Notes under the pieces: generated by a model
Told to the model about the DNA's origin: nothing
Databases searched by the model: none
The model's input: the letters and a program-made list of their open reading frames with translations, nothing else
NCBI GenBank assembly: GCA_031763025.1
Contig: JASSKH010000006.1
Span: 14,163,479 to 14,227,478, forward strand
Length of the DNA: 64,000 bases
Source of the DNA: Macrocystis pyrifera
Lineage: Eukaryota; Sar; Phaeophyceae; Laminariales; Laminariaceae
Direction of reading: 5' to 3'
Translations under genes and position numbers: made by a program
Shown: one piece after another, positions 20,771 through 30,284 of the stretch
Layout: every line of letters starts with the position of its first letter
How positions within the stretch are numbered: the first letter of the stretch is position 1

Positions 20771-20894
20771 ACCGTTCCTTCTACCCGTCGACATCCAGCA
20801 CAACCAGTGTCGGTGCCGGTTCTTCAATCCTAGAAGAGATGCAAGTTCTGTGGTCACAAAGCTACGCCACAGAGATACTACGTTACCACGTATG
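20771..20894 (+). repeat. Dispersed repeat R1, copy 1
   Basis: This is about 124 bp, recognised by CTACCCGTCG, CAGCACAACCAGTGT, TTCTTCAATCCTAGA and GTGGTCACAAAGC in that order. Further copies lie at 22004-22127 and, reversed, at 40208-40298 and 40335-40468. It has no coding signal and its class is unknown. Confidence 0.75.
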
Positions 20895-21264
20895 AAGTAA
20901 GCACACAGCAGTGAGCAATGCAATACCAGGCCGGCGTCCCCCGTGGCTTGGTAGGTGGTCCGCGTGCTTATCAAGATCAATTTCGCGGGTTCGAGTATCA
21001 CCGAGTGCATGCTCGTAGGGACTTTTTCTTTCACAAATACTTGATTAGCGGAAAGCGCAAGAGCGTGAGTTGGCTACATCCGATGAAAATCGACGAGCAG
21101 TGGGAATGCTAAGGTGAACCCTATGTATGCGGGACAAAAAATAAAGGCACGTACCGGGGGGGAGAAAAGACGACACCTGTGACCACGGCTTGCCCAGAAG
21201 AACGCTGAGGATAAAACCTCCTACGAGTTAGGCTGGAAAAAAAAGTGATGAAAAAAAAAAAAAA

Positions 21265-21510
21265 ATGTAATCACACTGGATACGACAGACACGAGACACA
21301 CATCCTATGAAACAGAGAAACGAAAAGAAACAAAGAAAAAACAAAACAAAGAAGACAAATCGAAAGAGAAAAAGAGAAAGAAAAAATATAGAAGGAACAA
21401 ACTGTCGTTCCGCCCCCGCCGGAGATGTGGCAGACACTTGAAAAGAACGAGCTGGAAAAAAAAAAAGAAAAATGAGAAAAACACCACTACTTGTAAATAG
21501 AACTAAGAAC
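21265..21510 (-). repeat. Dispersed repeat R2, copy 1
   Basis: The reverse complement matches 38745-39015 over most of its length. Shared landmarks are GTGTCTGCC(a/g)C and the purine-rich stretch after CATGGAATGTGTG-like sequence. It contains long A-runs on the plus strand. No coding signal. Confidence 0.6.
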
Positions 21511-21689
21511 CAAGGGAAAACATGTAAGGCAGGGTGTGTCCCAGGCCATTTTCAGTACAAAAGATGTAATTTTCGTTTGTTTTCTTATTTTCGTCCGACC
21601 TCCGAGCCTGAAATTCTCAACAGCAGTCAATCTCGTACTGGTACAGCAAGAGCTGTCGCGTACTATTAATATGATGTTGTAGTCATCAT

Positions 21690-21755
21690 GTATCTTTTTA
21701 ACACGCACACGCCGGGTTTTGTTCGGTGCTTCGAGCAGTATACGTATCTTGAACA
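21690..21755 (-). repeat. Dispersed repeat R3, copy 1
   Basis: The segment CACACGCCGGGTTTTGTTCG with flanks recurs reversed at about 40505-40575. It is short and of unknown class. Confidence 0.6.
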
Positions 21756-21950
21756 AAAACATTCGTACATGAGATAACAGGTAGTAGGTGCTGAGTGCTG
21801 AACTGTTGTTGCATTACAGATTATGACGGACGAACTACTCGTCACTACGAGGGGTATGAGCTATGAATCGATTTGTTTGGAAGTTAATCTTGCGTATCGT
21901 CTACTATTTTGCTGTGTACCAGCAGAGTTACCTGGAGTACATACTTAAAA

Positions 21951-21951
21951 T

Positions 21952-21985
<34 letters not shown>

Positions 21986-22127
21986 GTTGTTTACTTCACA
22001 TTAAACTGTTTTTTCTACCCGTCGCCATCCAGCACAACCAGTGTCCGTGCCGATTCTTCAATCCTAGAGAGATACAAGTTCTGTGGTCACAAAGCTACGC
22101 CACAGAGATACTACGTTGCCACGTATG
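21951..22127 (+). repeat. (GTT)n microsatellite joined to repeat R1, copy 2
   Basis: A (GTT)n run at about 21953-21990 is followed by TTACTTCACATTAAAC and then R1. The reversed copy at 40301-40475 has the same junction with (CAAC)/(CAA) repeats, so the microsatellite is part of the element. Confidence 0.65.
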
Positions 22128-22270
22128 TATGCAATGTAATGCCATGTCATCATACTGCGTACGACAGGCACGACATACACATTCCATGACCTAGAGAAAC
22201 GAAACGAAACAGAGATAAAAGCAAAAACAAAAACAAAGAAGACAATTCGAAAGAGATAAAGAAACAAGAA
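22128..22270 (-). repeat. Dispersed repeat R2, partial copy 2
   Basis: The reverse complement reads through GTTTCTCTAGGTCATGG, ATGTCGTGCCTGTCGTACG and GATGACATGGCATT, matching 38935-39015. It abuts R1 copy 2 directly, so R1 and R2 can be neighbouring parts of one family. Confidence 0.6.
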
Positions 22271-22294
22271 AAAAAAAATGTATATATATATATA

Positions 22295-23324
22295 CTTCCT
22301 CTGTCCCATAAGTCTAGGGAGTTATGGGCGTGTAATTGTTTGTGCACTTATACTTTTCCGATCATCCTATAGTTATGTTCGTTGCAAAGATGAAGTCTCA
22401 ACGAAGCTGATGCAAAACAAAAAAAAAAAAAAAAACGGTTGTCCATACTAAAATGAAGTCAAAATATGCCCATTTTGGCTCATTTTTGAGATTTGTTTTT
22501 GAGATTTTTTTTTGAGCATTCGTGTTTACCACCCCTGGACGTAGCCCACAGACAACACAATACCATGGACTTGCCCCCAAGTACCCCCCCCCCACGTTGC
22601 AAGGGCGGCGAGCTATCCGTGGGCCGCCGCATTGCTATCACGGTGGAGGTTGCTAAGGAGGCTTTCGACAAGGCTTGGGCGTGGCTGGCATCGAGTCCCA
22701 GTGATAGCGAGAACAACTAATCGTTTGTTTTCCCCTGGGGACCCCCAAGTGTCTTGGTTTTAGTGTGGGACCACCAATTTTCTTGGTTTTAGTGTGGAAC
22801 CCCCAATTTTACTGGTTGTAGTGTAGGTACGCTATTATACTGGTTTTAGTATGGGGGGACGCGACATGGATCGTTGAGTTGGAGCGTTGAGTAGAGGGGG
22901 CGGCCTACTGTTGTTTGGTTTGCCCCCCAAGTGTTTTGGTTTTAGTGTGGGACCCCCAAGTGTCTTTTTTTTAGTGTGGGGTCACTATTATCCTGGTTTT
23001 AGTATTGGGGGATGCGACATGGATCGTTGAGTAGAGGGGGGTCAGGTTTAGGGTTGGGGATAATTCTTGGGGGTTATTAGTGTTGTTTTTTTTTATAGTG
23101 CCCCCACGCCCCCCCCAGTGGAAAGTTGTCAAAATACGGCCATTTTTGGCCTGACTACTTTTTTGTTAGCCGCTAGCACATGCAGGGTAGTGCGCAAGAA
23201 AAAAAAAAAATGTGTTTCAACCCGAAAAAACGCTCAAGATTTCAAAAAGATTATCGCGTAAGACATCCGACACCGTTAAGGGCTCGTACAAACATTACTC
23301 CCCAGACTTATGGGACAGAGGAAG
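22295..23324. mobile_element. Mariner-like (Stowaway-like) element, decayed or non-autonomous
   Basis: The ends are inverted. The left reads CTTCCTCTGTCCCATAAGTC and the right, reversed, begins with the same 20 bases and continues with one change. Both are flanked by TA. This resembles the CTCCCTCYGTCCCATAA ends known from plant Stowaway/mariner elements. At 1.03 kb it is shorter than an autonomous mariner element. A plus-strand frame at 22565-22720 contains GGELSVGRRIAITVEVAKEA, which could be a relic of a transposase N-terminus but is weak. 22735-23030 holds degenerate repeats around GGTTTTAGTGTGGGACCCCC. Confidence 0.65.
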
Positions 23325-23325
23325 T

Positions 23326-24539
23326 ATATATACCTGGTACCTGGTATATATACATACAACAACAAACCATCGTGCCCCCCCCGCAGGGGATCTGGCAGAC
23401 ACTTGAAAAAAAACGAGCTGGAAAAAAGGAAGAAGAAAACACCACTAGTCGTCGTCAACAGAGTAAGACTAAGAACCAAGGGAAAATAACAGGCAAATCA
23501 AACAAAGCACAAAGCATCCTCCAGGTAGCGGCAGCAGTTTATGATACGAATAGCACAGCCAGGGTCTCCCTGCTGGCCTGCCTGGTACCTTGCTACCCTG
23601 TCTGCCACCTTCGTCCAGCGTTCGTGAACTATGCCCGGCCCCTCGGCGTCAGACAATACGAAACAAGCAAAGCAGGCTCGTCATCCACCCACGCCACACG
23701 ACTCCTTCAATAAGGCTTGTCAATCGGAGAAAGGAAGAGAAAGAAAATAAAATGAAAATCACATAGGGTCAGCGCAAAAGAAGAAATTAAAATGAAACAA
23801 AAATATACAAAAACAAAAGGGCAAATGCCAAAATCAGGTATACCCGATCCGTTTGAGCCAAAATCAGGTACATTCTAAAACCAAGTAAAAAACGCGCGCC
23901 ACGAGCAGTGTCATGTCCATGACAATCCGGTTAAAAAAGAATGCGCCTAAAGCATTAAGCGTGCCACATGGCCTCCAAAATCTGAATTGTTTTGTTTTCT
24001 TCAGGGTGTAGGTACCACGGGCTCCACTTGGACCTGCAAAGAGTCACTAGTAATATGCTTCGTTTGTTTCGCCAGGGCGGGAGCGCCAGGAGTATTTACT
24101 CTGGCGCCCCCCCCCCCCCCGTTGACAGCTTTAAAGGTTCCAGACCGTCCTCGCGGAACCGCCTGCTCGGCACGAAATTATCTTGCCGTACCAAACCTGA
24201 GACCACCTCGACGCGGGGTGGTGCAGACGAAACGCCAAGTGTCCATGGTGCTGTAAAGACTGCTATGAACATGGAAAACAACAGAGTACACACAACAACA
24301 AACTGAAGCACACCGCACACCCCAAAGGAGAAAAAGTGAAACCAGTGTACGCATGTGTGCATGTATATACGTATTTTACGTACGACGTATGTACGTACGA
24401 GTACAGAGTTTATACGTCAATACAGAAGAATTTCAACCGAGGGAGGGCAGACGCATACGGAGAGAAAACGCAGTGTACGTATAGCCTCTCTGATTGGTTC
24501 AAAGTTGGCCAAAATCAGTTGAAAGCTAGACAGAGTAGA
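23326..24539. other. Spacer with R2 fragment and CAAAATCAGGT motifs, no gene seen
   Basis: 23345-23490 matches R2 in reverse (TGGCAGACACTTGAAAA, GAAAACACCACTAGT). 23826-23890 and 24490-24510 carry repeated GCCAAAATCAGGTA-like motifs related to the palindromic MITE that follows. Open frames at 23180-23713 and 23987-24256 have no recognisable similarity and no codon pattern that I trust. Confidence 0.5.
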
Positions 24540-24684
24540 AAAATCAGGTGTACCTTGGCCTTTTCGTGCCAAAATCAGTTACAATGTCAGCTTGGCCAAT
24601 AGCAGGGCTCCTGGTGTGTGTTTTGTACTTGATTTCAGTATGTAACTGTTTTTGGCACGAACGTGGCCAGGTGTACCTGATTTT
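24540..24684. mobile_element. Palindromic MITE with AAATCAGGTGTACC arms
   Basis: The left arm (about 24541-24583) and right arm (about 24641-24684) are inverted over roughly 43 bp. They share AAATCAGGT, GGCC and TTCGTGCCAAAA and then CAGTTACA. The length is about 145 bp. Non-coding. Related motifs occur at 20157-20312 and 23826-23890. Confidence 0.65.
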
Positions 24685-24726
24685 GGCAAAACCCCAAAAC
24701 AAAAGGAAGACAAAGGAAGACCACGT

Positions 24727-25002
24727 TGTTAAGATCAAGCTTGCGGGAAACTTTGTATCCCTGGACAGGTCTGCCTTTAAGTCGGTAAACATTGTACTCA
24801 CATGTGGTGTTTGCTTAGCTATAGAAGAAGAGCAGTTTTGTTCCTTTCGTGCACGCGGAGACTGAGATCAAGCTCGTGCTCCTCTGGAAAACCCCTGGTT
24901 TTCCATCTAAGATACGCTTTCCAAGTACTACAAATACGTTCCCAGTGACTGAACCCAGGTAGTTACCGGGCTTTCAATCTCATACAAGACAATATCTCAA
25001 CA
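24727..25002 (-). repeat. EL-C 3' LTR
   Basis: It begins TGTTAAGATCAAG and ends AATATCTCAACA. The termini are near-inverted 9-mers (TGTTAAGAT and, in the partner, ATCTTAACA). It matches 38114-38390 with about eleven substitutions and one indel. Confidence 0.94.
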
Positions 25003-25571
25003 CTAGCCCACTCTGATGAGCCGTATATGCAGAACTATGGGAAATTCGTGGAAACCCCGATTCCACGAACTAGAACATGAGTCGAAGATGCGGCTCCTCA
25101 AAACCCACTCCCACACCTCTGAACGGCGAGGCAACGAAGCCGGCAAAGTACGTTAAAAAAAATAAAGGGAAGACTCAGCCTTAAGGGGCAGGAAGAAATC
25201 GTCGATGAAAGCCATCGCCATACCGCCCGCACGGGGGGGGGGGAGGCGAGGAAGAAGCACGGAAAAGCGGGAAGTGCGTACGGGAACGAAAAGAAAAATA
25301 ACACGGAAGACTGCAAGAACCACCTAAACCCAGTCCACAACTCTGAAAGCGCGTCCTGGGCCGTAATTGAGCGGCCGAGTGCCCAGACCAGTCCCACCAC
25401 TGGGCCGGGGGGGTAGGCAGGACAGAATGCGCAAAAACACATCCCCAACCCAGTCCAAAAAAAAGAAAACACACCAGAAACATATCGGGCAGACAAAAAT
25501 TAATCCCCCAAAGTCCAGGAAGACGACAAAAAATAAATAAATAAATAACGAGTGCAGTCAAGAAGCGAAAA
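25003..25571. other. EL-C 3' non-coding region with hairpin near the LTR
   Basis: No gene is seen. Next to the LTR, a stem of 9 bp (TTCGTGGAA, 7-base loop, TTCCACGAA) lies at about 25045-25070. The flanking GTATATGCAG and GAAGATGCGGCT recur at the same place in EL-B and EL-D. It probably holds the polypurine priming site (minus strand AGAGTGGGCTAG before the LTR). Confidence 0.6.
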
Positions 25572-25955
25572 TCAGCTATCCACGGCGGCACCTCGAGATT
25601 CATCCACGTTACGCTGGACCCCCCGTGTAAACGCGCTAGCCAAGTGAATTTGCAGACACCAAGAACCTCGTACAGCTCTCGTCGAAGTCGTGTAGCGCGC
25701 CGGAGAAAGAGGAAGCTTGATTGGTCCCGGGTCGTCTAAAAATCGAACCAGATATACTCCATCCGTCGGTGTAGTTGCGCTGATTTTCCCGAGCCACCAC
25801 AGACCGTCGTCGCCCTTTGTACCAAAAGTGGGCCCAGTTGGGAAGTACAGTGTTGCTGTATCGGCGGAGCCAATCGGCGTGCGATACGCAACCGTAGCCG
25901 GGTGCCAGAAACCGCTCGCCGCTGCTCCGAGAAAGCTCCCGTTGTGCCGCGCCAA
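25572..25955 (-). pseudogene. EL-C Tudor-like C-terminal domain
   Basis: This minus-strand segment carries the second barrel seen after the chromodomain in EL-B. It has GDDGLWWLGKISA, then VYLVRFLDDPGPIKLPLSP and then RGSWCLQIH. The same order occurs in EL-D (about 58700-58990) and EL-F (about 63000-63210). The Tudor/Agenet assignment is an inference from the aromatic and acidic pattern. The element is broken here. Confidence 0.65.
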
Positions 25956-26085
25956 TTCTCATTCGGCGATACGGGCGGTTGGTTTGGCGGTGTTGGTTCG
26001 GGGTGCCGGCCCAGTAGCGGAAAATTGCGTGGCGAGAAAGCTGAAGGTCAATTTCCCGTTCCCAGGATGGCCGGGATAATCTCTT

Positions 26086-28329
26086 TCAGTGTGTCTCGTA
26101 CATCACCGCGATGACGCCACCTCGACCCCTAACCGATTGATGTCCAGAAATCTTTTCCACTTCGAGTCGTTCAGGAGGGGTCGAAACGTCGTCCTCGGTG
26201 ACGTGGTACGGAGGGGATTTCTTGGAGAAATTGTTGAGCACGTATTGCGTCAACCCCGCCGGCAAATACTTCGGCATGTCGCCATGGTCGTGGGGGTTGG
26301 CACAGGACTTGCAGCGTTGAACAGATACGCGCCGGCGAGCCTCGGCGCCGGGCATATCGGAAGGAAGATCCAAATACAGGAGCTTTGCTCCGAGAGGAGA
26401 TCCATCCGGGGTGTCCGCTGAGGAGCAGGGGCCAACTGCGAGAACTTTGTAGGGGCCCGTCCAGTTGAGTGAGAGTTTGGCCTTGGGGACCTTGGCGTCC
26501 GTGTCTGGTTTCGCGCCCTGGCGGATGGTGGCCGCCGTATTGTACACCCACACCCAACCACCAACGTCAAATTTGGGGACCGGACGCAGAGCGTCGGAGA
26601 GGGCGGAGTTGCGGCGGTTCACGCGAGCGACAATGAGGGCGTGGTGTTCTCGAACGATGTCGTACGCGCGCTGCTGCCGGTCCGTCGCTATGTCGCAGTA
26701 GGCGAGGTGGTCGCGGGCCAAGCTCTGGTGGCCGGCGACTCCAGCACGTTCGAAGATCGTGAGTGGGAGGCGTGGCAGCCGACTCATATGTACCTCGTTG
26801 GGAGCCAGACCCATGGCGGCGCTGACGGAATTGTTGTACGCAAATTCGAGGTTTGGGAGCTGTTCATCCCAGTTGTTTTGGAGCTCGTTGACGACCATTG
26901 CCAACATCTGGGCCATCGTGGGGTTTACACGTTCCACCCCACCGTTGCCGTTTGGGTGGTAGGAGCTGGTGGCAATTTTTCGAACCCCGAGAAGCTGATA
27001 TACCGCGTGCGAAAGCTTGGAGCAGAACTGGAGGCCGTTGTCCGAGAGGATGCTGCGCGGGCACCCCCAAAGAGGGATATACCGGTTGATGAGAATGTTA
27101 GCCGTGCCCTCAGCGGTGAACTCGGCCGCTGTGACGGCGTACATGTCAGCTCGGCGGCTGAAACGATCAGTGAAAAGCAAGATGTAGGTATTACCTCGAG
27201 GCGTCACCGGGGGGGGGCCGAAATAGTTGATGCTGACGGCGATGCCGGGCCCTTCTGGCAAGGGCAACGTGATGGAGGGCCACCGGACCGTCTGCCGCGA
27301 CGTTTTCCGTGCCTGGCACTTTAAGCAGTTGCGTAGCCACCACCGGGTGCAGATGCTCATGCCGATCCACCAGTAGAAACGTTCGAGCCTACGCAGGGTG
27401 CGCGCGGTTCCTAGGTGGCAGGAAGCCGTAGAATGGCAAGCCTGCATGACCCAGGGGCGCATGAGCAGCGGAACATAAATGCGAATAGGCTCGTCGTTCA
27501 ATAAGCAGGCCGTACGACCCACCGGGCGTGGCGTATCCAATGCAGGGGGGGGAGACGGCTGTCGGACAAGTAGAACGATGCCCGCGTCAGTGGTGTGCAA
27601 GCGGCCTTTGGTGGCCAGCTCTTGAACTTCCGAAAAGGGAGGGCGCTGGTGGGAAGGGAAACCTGATAAAAAGTCGTCTGGCAAAACTTCCGGTCGGCCA
27701 AGGGCTATGTAGTGCATGGCGGCATTGCACGCGGGCTCAGCCTGTTGTTCCCGAGCCCAGTCGGCGTGCGAATAGCGCGCTGCGGAATCACCGAACTGAA
27801 ACTTGGCAGCTGCGCCGAGGGCGTCCAAGTCGGTCGAGGTGACGGGAGGTGCGTCAGTTGGCGGCGGAAGTCGTAAAAGAGGAGTTCCCACGGGCTCGGT
27901 GCGGTCGCGGCCGGACGAGATGGGTACCGTCGGGACGGACGAGGCGGCAGGAGTCGGGGCCAAAACGACGGGTGCGGGCGGTCGCGGCCGTGGGGCTCGC
28001 AGCGGGGTGGTAGCACGCCGGGCTGATGGTCTAGGGGTCCCGCCGGGCCCGAAGCCATAATCAACAGCAGGCGGCACGGTGCCAGCGGCGGCGGCTGTTC
28101 GTCGGCGCGCCCGCGATGAGATGCGGCCTGAAGACGGCAAAACGTTCGGAGGCGCCGGGTTGCCAGGCGGCGATGGGATAGACGCGGCCGGATCAGTGAT
28201 CACGGCGGAATCTTTTCCCTGTAAAGTGCTCGTCGGGGGAGGAGCACGCTGGGCGACAATCGTCGCTGCAGCGGGGGCTTCTGCAGAACCCTGGCATGAA
28301 AGGGAAGACACGGCCGGAGCAGTGCTCAC
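26086..28329 (-). CDS. EL-C integrase with GPY/F barrel and chromodomain start
   Basis: This is a 747-residue open segment. Residues 1-250 are Pro/Ala-rich linker. The H2C2 finger is at 299-340 (CHSTASCHLG, then CLKCQARK). The catalytic core is at about 365-500, with LLFTDRFSRRADMYAVTAAE, ILSDNGLQFCSKL and GGVERVNP. The tail has AYNNSVSAAMGLAPNEVHMS. The GPY/F barrel is near 589-635 (LNWTGPYKVLAVG). A CKSC-containing segment follows at 666-700. The chromodomain begins at about 718 (PPERLEVEKISGHQSVRGRG). Integrase joins the cDNA to the host chromosome, and the chromodomain is known in chromoviruses to guide it. Confidence 0.88.
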   Translation of the reverse strand: MSTAPAVSSLSCQGSAEAPAAATIVAQRAPPPTSTLQGKDSAVITDPAASIPSPPGNPAPPNVLPSSGRISSRARRRTAAAAGTVPPAVDYGFGPGGTPRPSARRATTPLRAPRPRPPAPVVLAPTPAASSVPTVPISSGRDRTEPVGTPLLRLPPPTDAPPVTSTDLDALGAAAKFQFGDSAARYSHADWAREQQAEPACNAAMHYIALGRPEVLPDDFLSGFPSHQRPPFSEVQELATKGRLHTTDAGIVLLVRQPSPPPALDTPRPVGRTACLLNDEPIRIYVPLLMRPWVMQACHSTASCHLGTARTLRRLERFYWWIGMSICTRWWLRNCLKCQARKTSRQTVRWPSITLPLPEGPGIAVSINYFGPPPVTPRGNTYILLFTDRFSRRADMYAVTAAEFTAEGTANILINRYIPLWGCPRSILSDNGLQFCSKLSHAVYQLLGVRKIATSSYHPNGNGGVERVNPTMAQMLAMVVNELQNNWDEQLPNLEFAYNNSVSAAMGLAPNEVHMSRLPRLPLTIFERAGVAGHQSLARDHLAYCDIATDRQQRAYDIVREHHALIVARVNRRNSALSDALRPVPKFDVGGWVWVYNTAATIRQGAKPDTDAKVPKAKLSLNWTGPYKVLAVGPCSSADTPDGSPLGAKLLYLDLPSDMPGAEARRRVSVQRCKSCANPHDHGDMPKYLPAGLTQYVLNNFSKKSPPYHVTEDDVSTPPERLEVEKISGHQSVRGRGGVIAVMYETH

Positions 28330-28550
28330 GACGGAATCTTCGACCTGTCAAGTGCTCGTCGGGGGAGGAGCGCGCTGGGCGACAATCATCGCTGCAGGGG
28401 ACTTCTGCAGAGCCCTGGCCTGAGAGGGAAGACGCGGCCGGAGCAGTGCTCACGACGGAATCTTCGACCTGTAACGTGCTCGTCGGGAGCGGAGTGCGCT
28501 GGGCGACAATCGTCGCTGCAGCGGGGGCTTCTGCAGAGCCCTGGTCGCCC
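28195..28550 (-). repeat. 125-bp tandem repeat in EL-C pol linker
   Basis: Three units are anchored on GCTCGTCGGG at about 28228, 28354 and 28478, with a period of about 125 bp. Each contains GCTGGGCGACAATC and GCTGCAG. EL-D has a single unit at about 56310-56400, so EL-C expanded it. It encodes Ala/Ser/Pro-rich linker. Confidence 0.8.
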
Positions 28551-30212
28551 CCGGAGGGTACGACAAAAACCGAAGCGAAAGCGGCGTTGGCGGAAGGTGA
28601 AAAATCCCCCATGGTCGACGGTGGCGACGGAGGCAGATACACGAGCGACGAATCTCCCCGAAGGAGCAGAGAGGTCGTCAGTCCTCATACGTGGCCCGTG
28701 TGTGCGAAAATGGCAAAAATCCGAAGGGGCGAGAGGTAGTCCACCCAAGACGGCACTTTCACTGGGGGACACCAGCCCACCCAAACCGACACCAGGGGTC
28801 GGCGAAGAGCGAGTGCGAAGCCCGCAGGCTCGGATGAGGAAGATACCACCGTCCTCGACAGGGTTGAGGCAGCTAGACCCACTGCGGTCGTGTTCTGTGG
28901 CGGGCTCTGGCAAGCGTGAGAGAAAGTCAGCACTTCCGTTGGCGCCGCCCTTGCGGTACTCGAGGGTGTAGTCGAACGCGGTGAGGAACTCGAGCCACCG
29001 CTGGACTCGCGCGTTGTGGTCCCCTACTTTGGCGATAGTCTCAAGTGCTTTGTGATCCGAAAATATTCGAAACTTCGTGCCGCACAGGTAACCTCGGAGT
29101 CGTTTGATAGCCCAGACAATGCTGCCAGCTTCCAGGTCCAACGGTGTCCAGTGCCTTTCGGAAGCGAGGGTAGCGTGGCTGATATAAGCAATGGGCCGTA
29201 CCGAGCCGTACGGTTGTTCTTGTTCGAGCGCGGCACCGAAACCGTCCATGCAGGCGTTGCAGTACACATGGAAGGGGCGGGAGCCGTCGACTACCGCATC
29301 CCAGTCAGGGAAGACCAAAATCGGTGGGGCCGCAAGCTCGGCGAGGATCTGGCGGACGATAACTTCCATAGCCGGCGTGAAGACATACTTGACCCCCTTC
29401 CGGAGAAGGGCGGTGAGAGGACGTATCCGTTGAGACAGGTCGGGCAGGAATTTGCGATAACATCCTACGCCGCCCATCAGGGCGCGGACCTGCTTGAGGT
29501 TCTTGGGCATGGGCATTTTCAGCAAGGCCGAAACTTTTTCCGCAATAGGGCTTATACCCGCTGGCGAAATAGAATGGCCCAGAAAATTGGCGTCCGTGGT
29601 GCCGAGGCGAGCCTTCGAGGGGGAGAGCTTGAGGTTGTGTTTGCGCAGGAGTTCGAAGAGGGCTCGTATCGTCTTGACGTGGGCCGTCGGGTCAGAGTCG
29701 AAAACGATCACATCATCAAGGTAGGCCGCCACTTGTGCCAGGCCTTTAGTGACTTCGTTAATCACTTTGACGAACCAGCCGGGCGAAGCACTGCTGCCTT
29801 GGGGCATGACGAGCCACTCGAAAAGGCCCGTGGGAGTGCAGAACGCCGTAAGAGGGACGGTATCCTTGTGCGTGGTAATCTGGTGGAACGAGGAGACTAA
29901 ATCGAAGAGGGAAAACACCCGTCCCTTCCCCAGGGAGTCGAGGACTTGGTCCACTCGAGGGATAGGCAGCTGGCTGAGTTTGCTGATCTGGTTGAGTTTT
30001 TTGTAGTTCACGGTGATCCGAACGCCTCCAGACTTCTTCGGGATGACCACCAGCGGGCTCGAGTACGGAGAAGTCGAGTGCTGGATCAGACCTGCTGTTA
30101 GGTACTGATCCAAGGTGGCCTCCACTTCCTTGGCCAGGATGGGGTTGATGCGGTGCGGCCTGGACGTGACAGGAGCGCTTCCTTCCGGGACCGAGATCAC
30201 GAAAGGCATCAA
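28386..30212 (-). CDS. EL-C reverse transcriptase and RNase H
   Basis: This is a 608-residue open segment. Reverse transcriptase is at about residues 20-265: SPYSSPLVVIPKKSGGVRI, LDSLGKGRVFSLFDLVSSFH, the FEWLVMPQGSSASPGWF box and the catalytic YLDD box at 164-167 (VAAYLDDVIVFD). The thumb and connection include LKQVRALMGGVGCYRKFLPD. RNase H lies at about 300-437: FHVYC, IAYISHATL, HWTPLDLEAGSIVWAIKRLR, FRIFSDHKALE and LEYRKGGANGSADFLSRLP. Together these copy the RNA genome into double-stranded cDNA inside the particle. Order and motifs are classic Ty3/gypsy. Confidence 0.93.
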   Translation of the reverse strand: MMPFVISVPEGSAPVTSRPHRINPILAKEVEATLDQYLTAGLIQHSTSPYSSPLVVIPKKSGGVRITVNYKKLNQISKLSQLPIPRVDQVLDSLGKGRVFSLFDLVSSFHQITTHKDTVPLTAFCTPTGLFEWLVMPQGSSASPGWFVKVINEVTKGLAQVAAYLDDVIVFDSDPTAHVKTIRALFELLRKHNLKLSPSKARLGTTDANFLGHSISPAGISPIAEKVSALLKMPMPKNLKQVRALMGGVGCYRKFLPDLSQRIRPLTALLRKGVKYVFTPAMEVIVRQILAELAAPPILVFPDWDAVVDGSRPFHVYCNACMDGFGAALEQEQPYGSVRPIAYISHATLASERHWTPLDLEAGSIVWAIKRLRGYLCGTKFRIFSDHKALETIAKVGDHNARVQRWLEFLTAFDYTLEYRKGGANGSADFLSRLPEPATEHDRSGSSCLNPVEDGGIFLIRACGLRTRSSPTPGVGLGGLVSPSESAVLGGLPLAPSDFCHFRTHGPRMRTDDLSAPSGRFVARVSASVATVDHGGFFTFRQRRFRFGFCRTLRGRPGLCRSPRCSDDCRPAHSAPDEHVTGRRFRREHCSGRVFPLRPGLCRSPLQR

Positions 30213-30284
30213 CGAGCAGGAACCAAAATCCGACTTGGACTTCGAGAAAACGTCGGGAAATTCGCTGAGAACGTCCCCCAGCTG

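Larger units (their letters stand above)
20116..22290. other. Intergenic stretch with dispersed repeat blocks, no gene seen
   Basis: No protein or RNA gene is supported here. At 20157-20312 two arms with CAAAATCGGGTACC-like sequence are inverted, like a decayed MITE related to the one at 24540. 20465-20590 is CTCT-rich low complexity. The rest is made largely of blocks R1, R2 and R3, listed separately, which recur in mirrored orientation at 38.7-40.6 kb. Confidence 0.55.
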
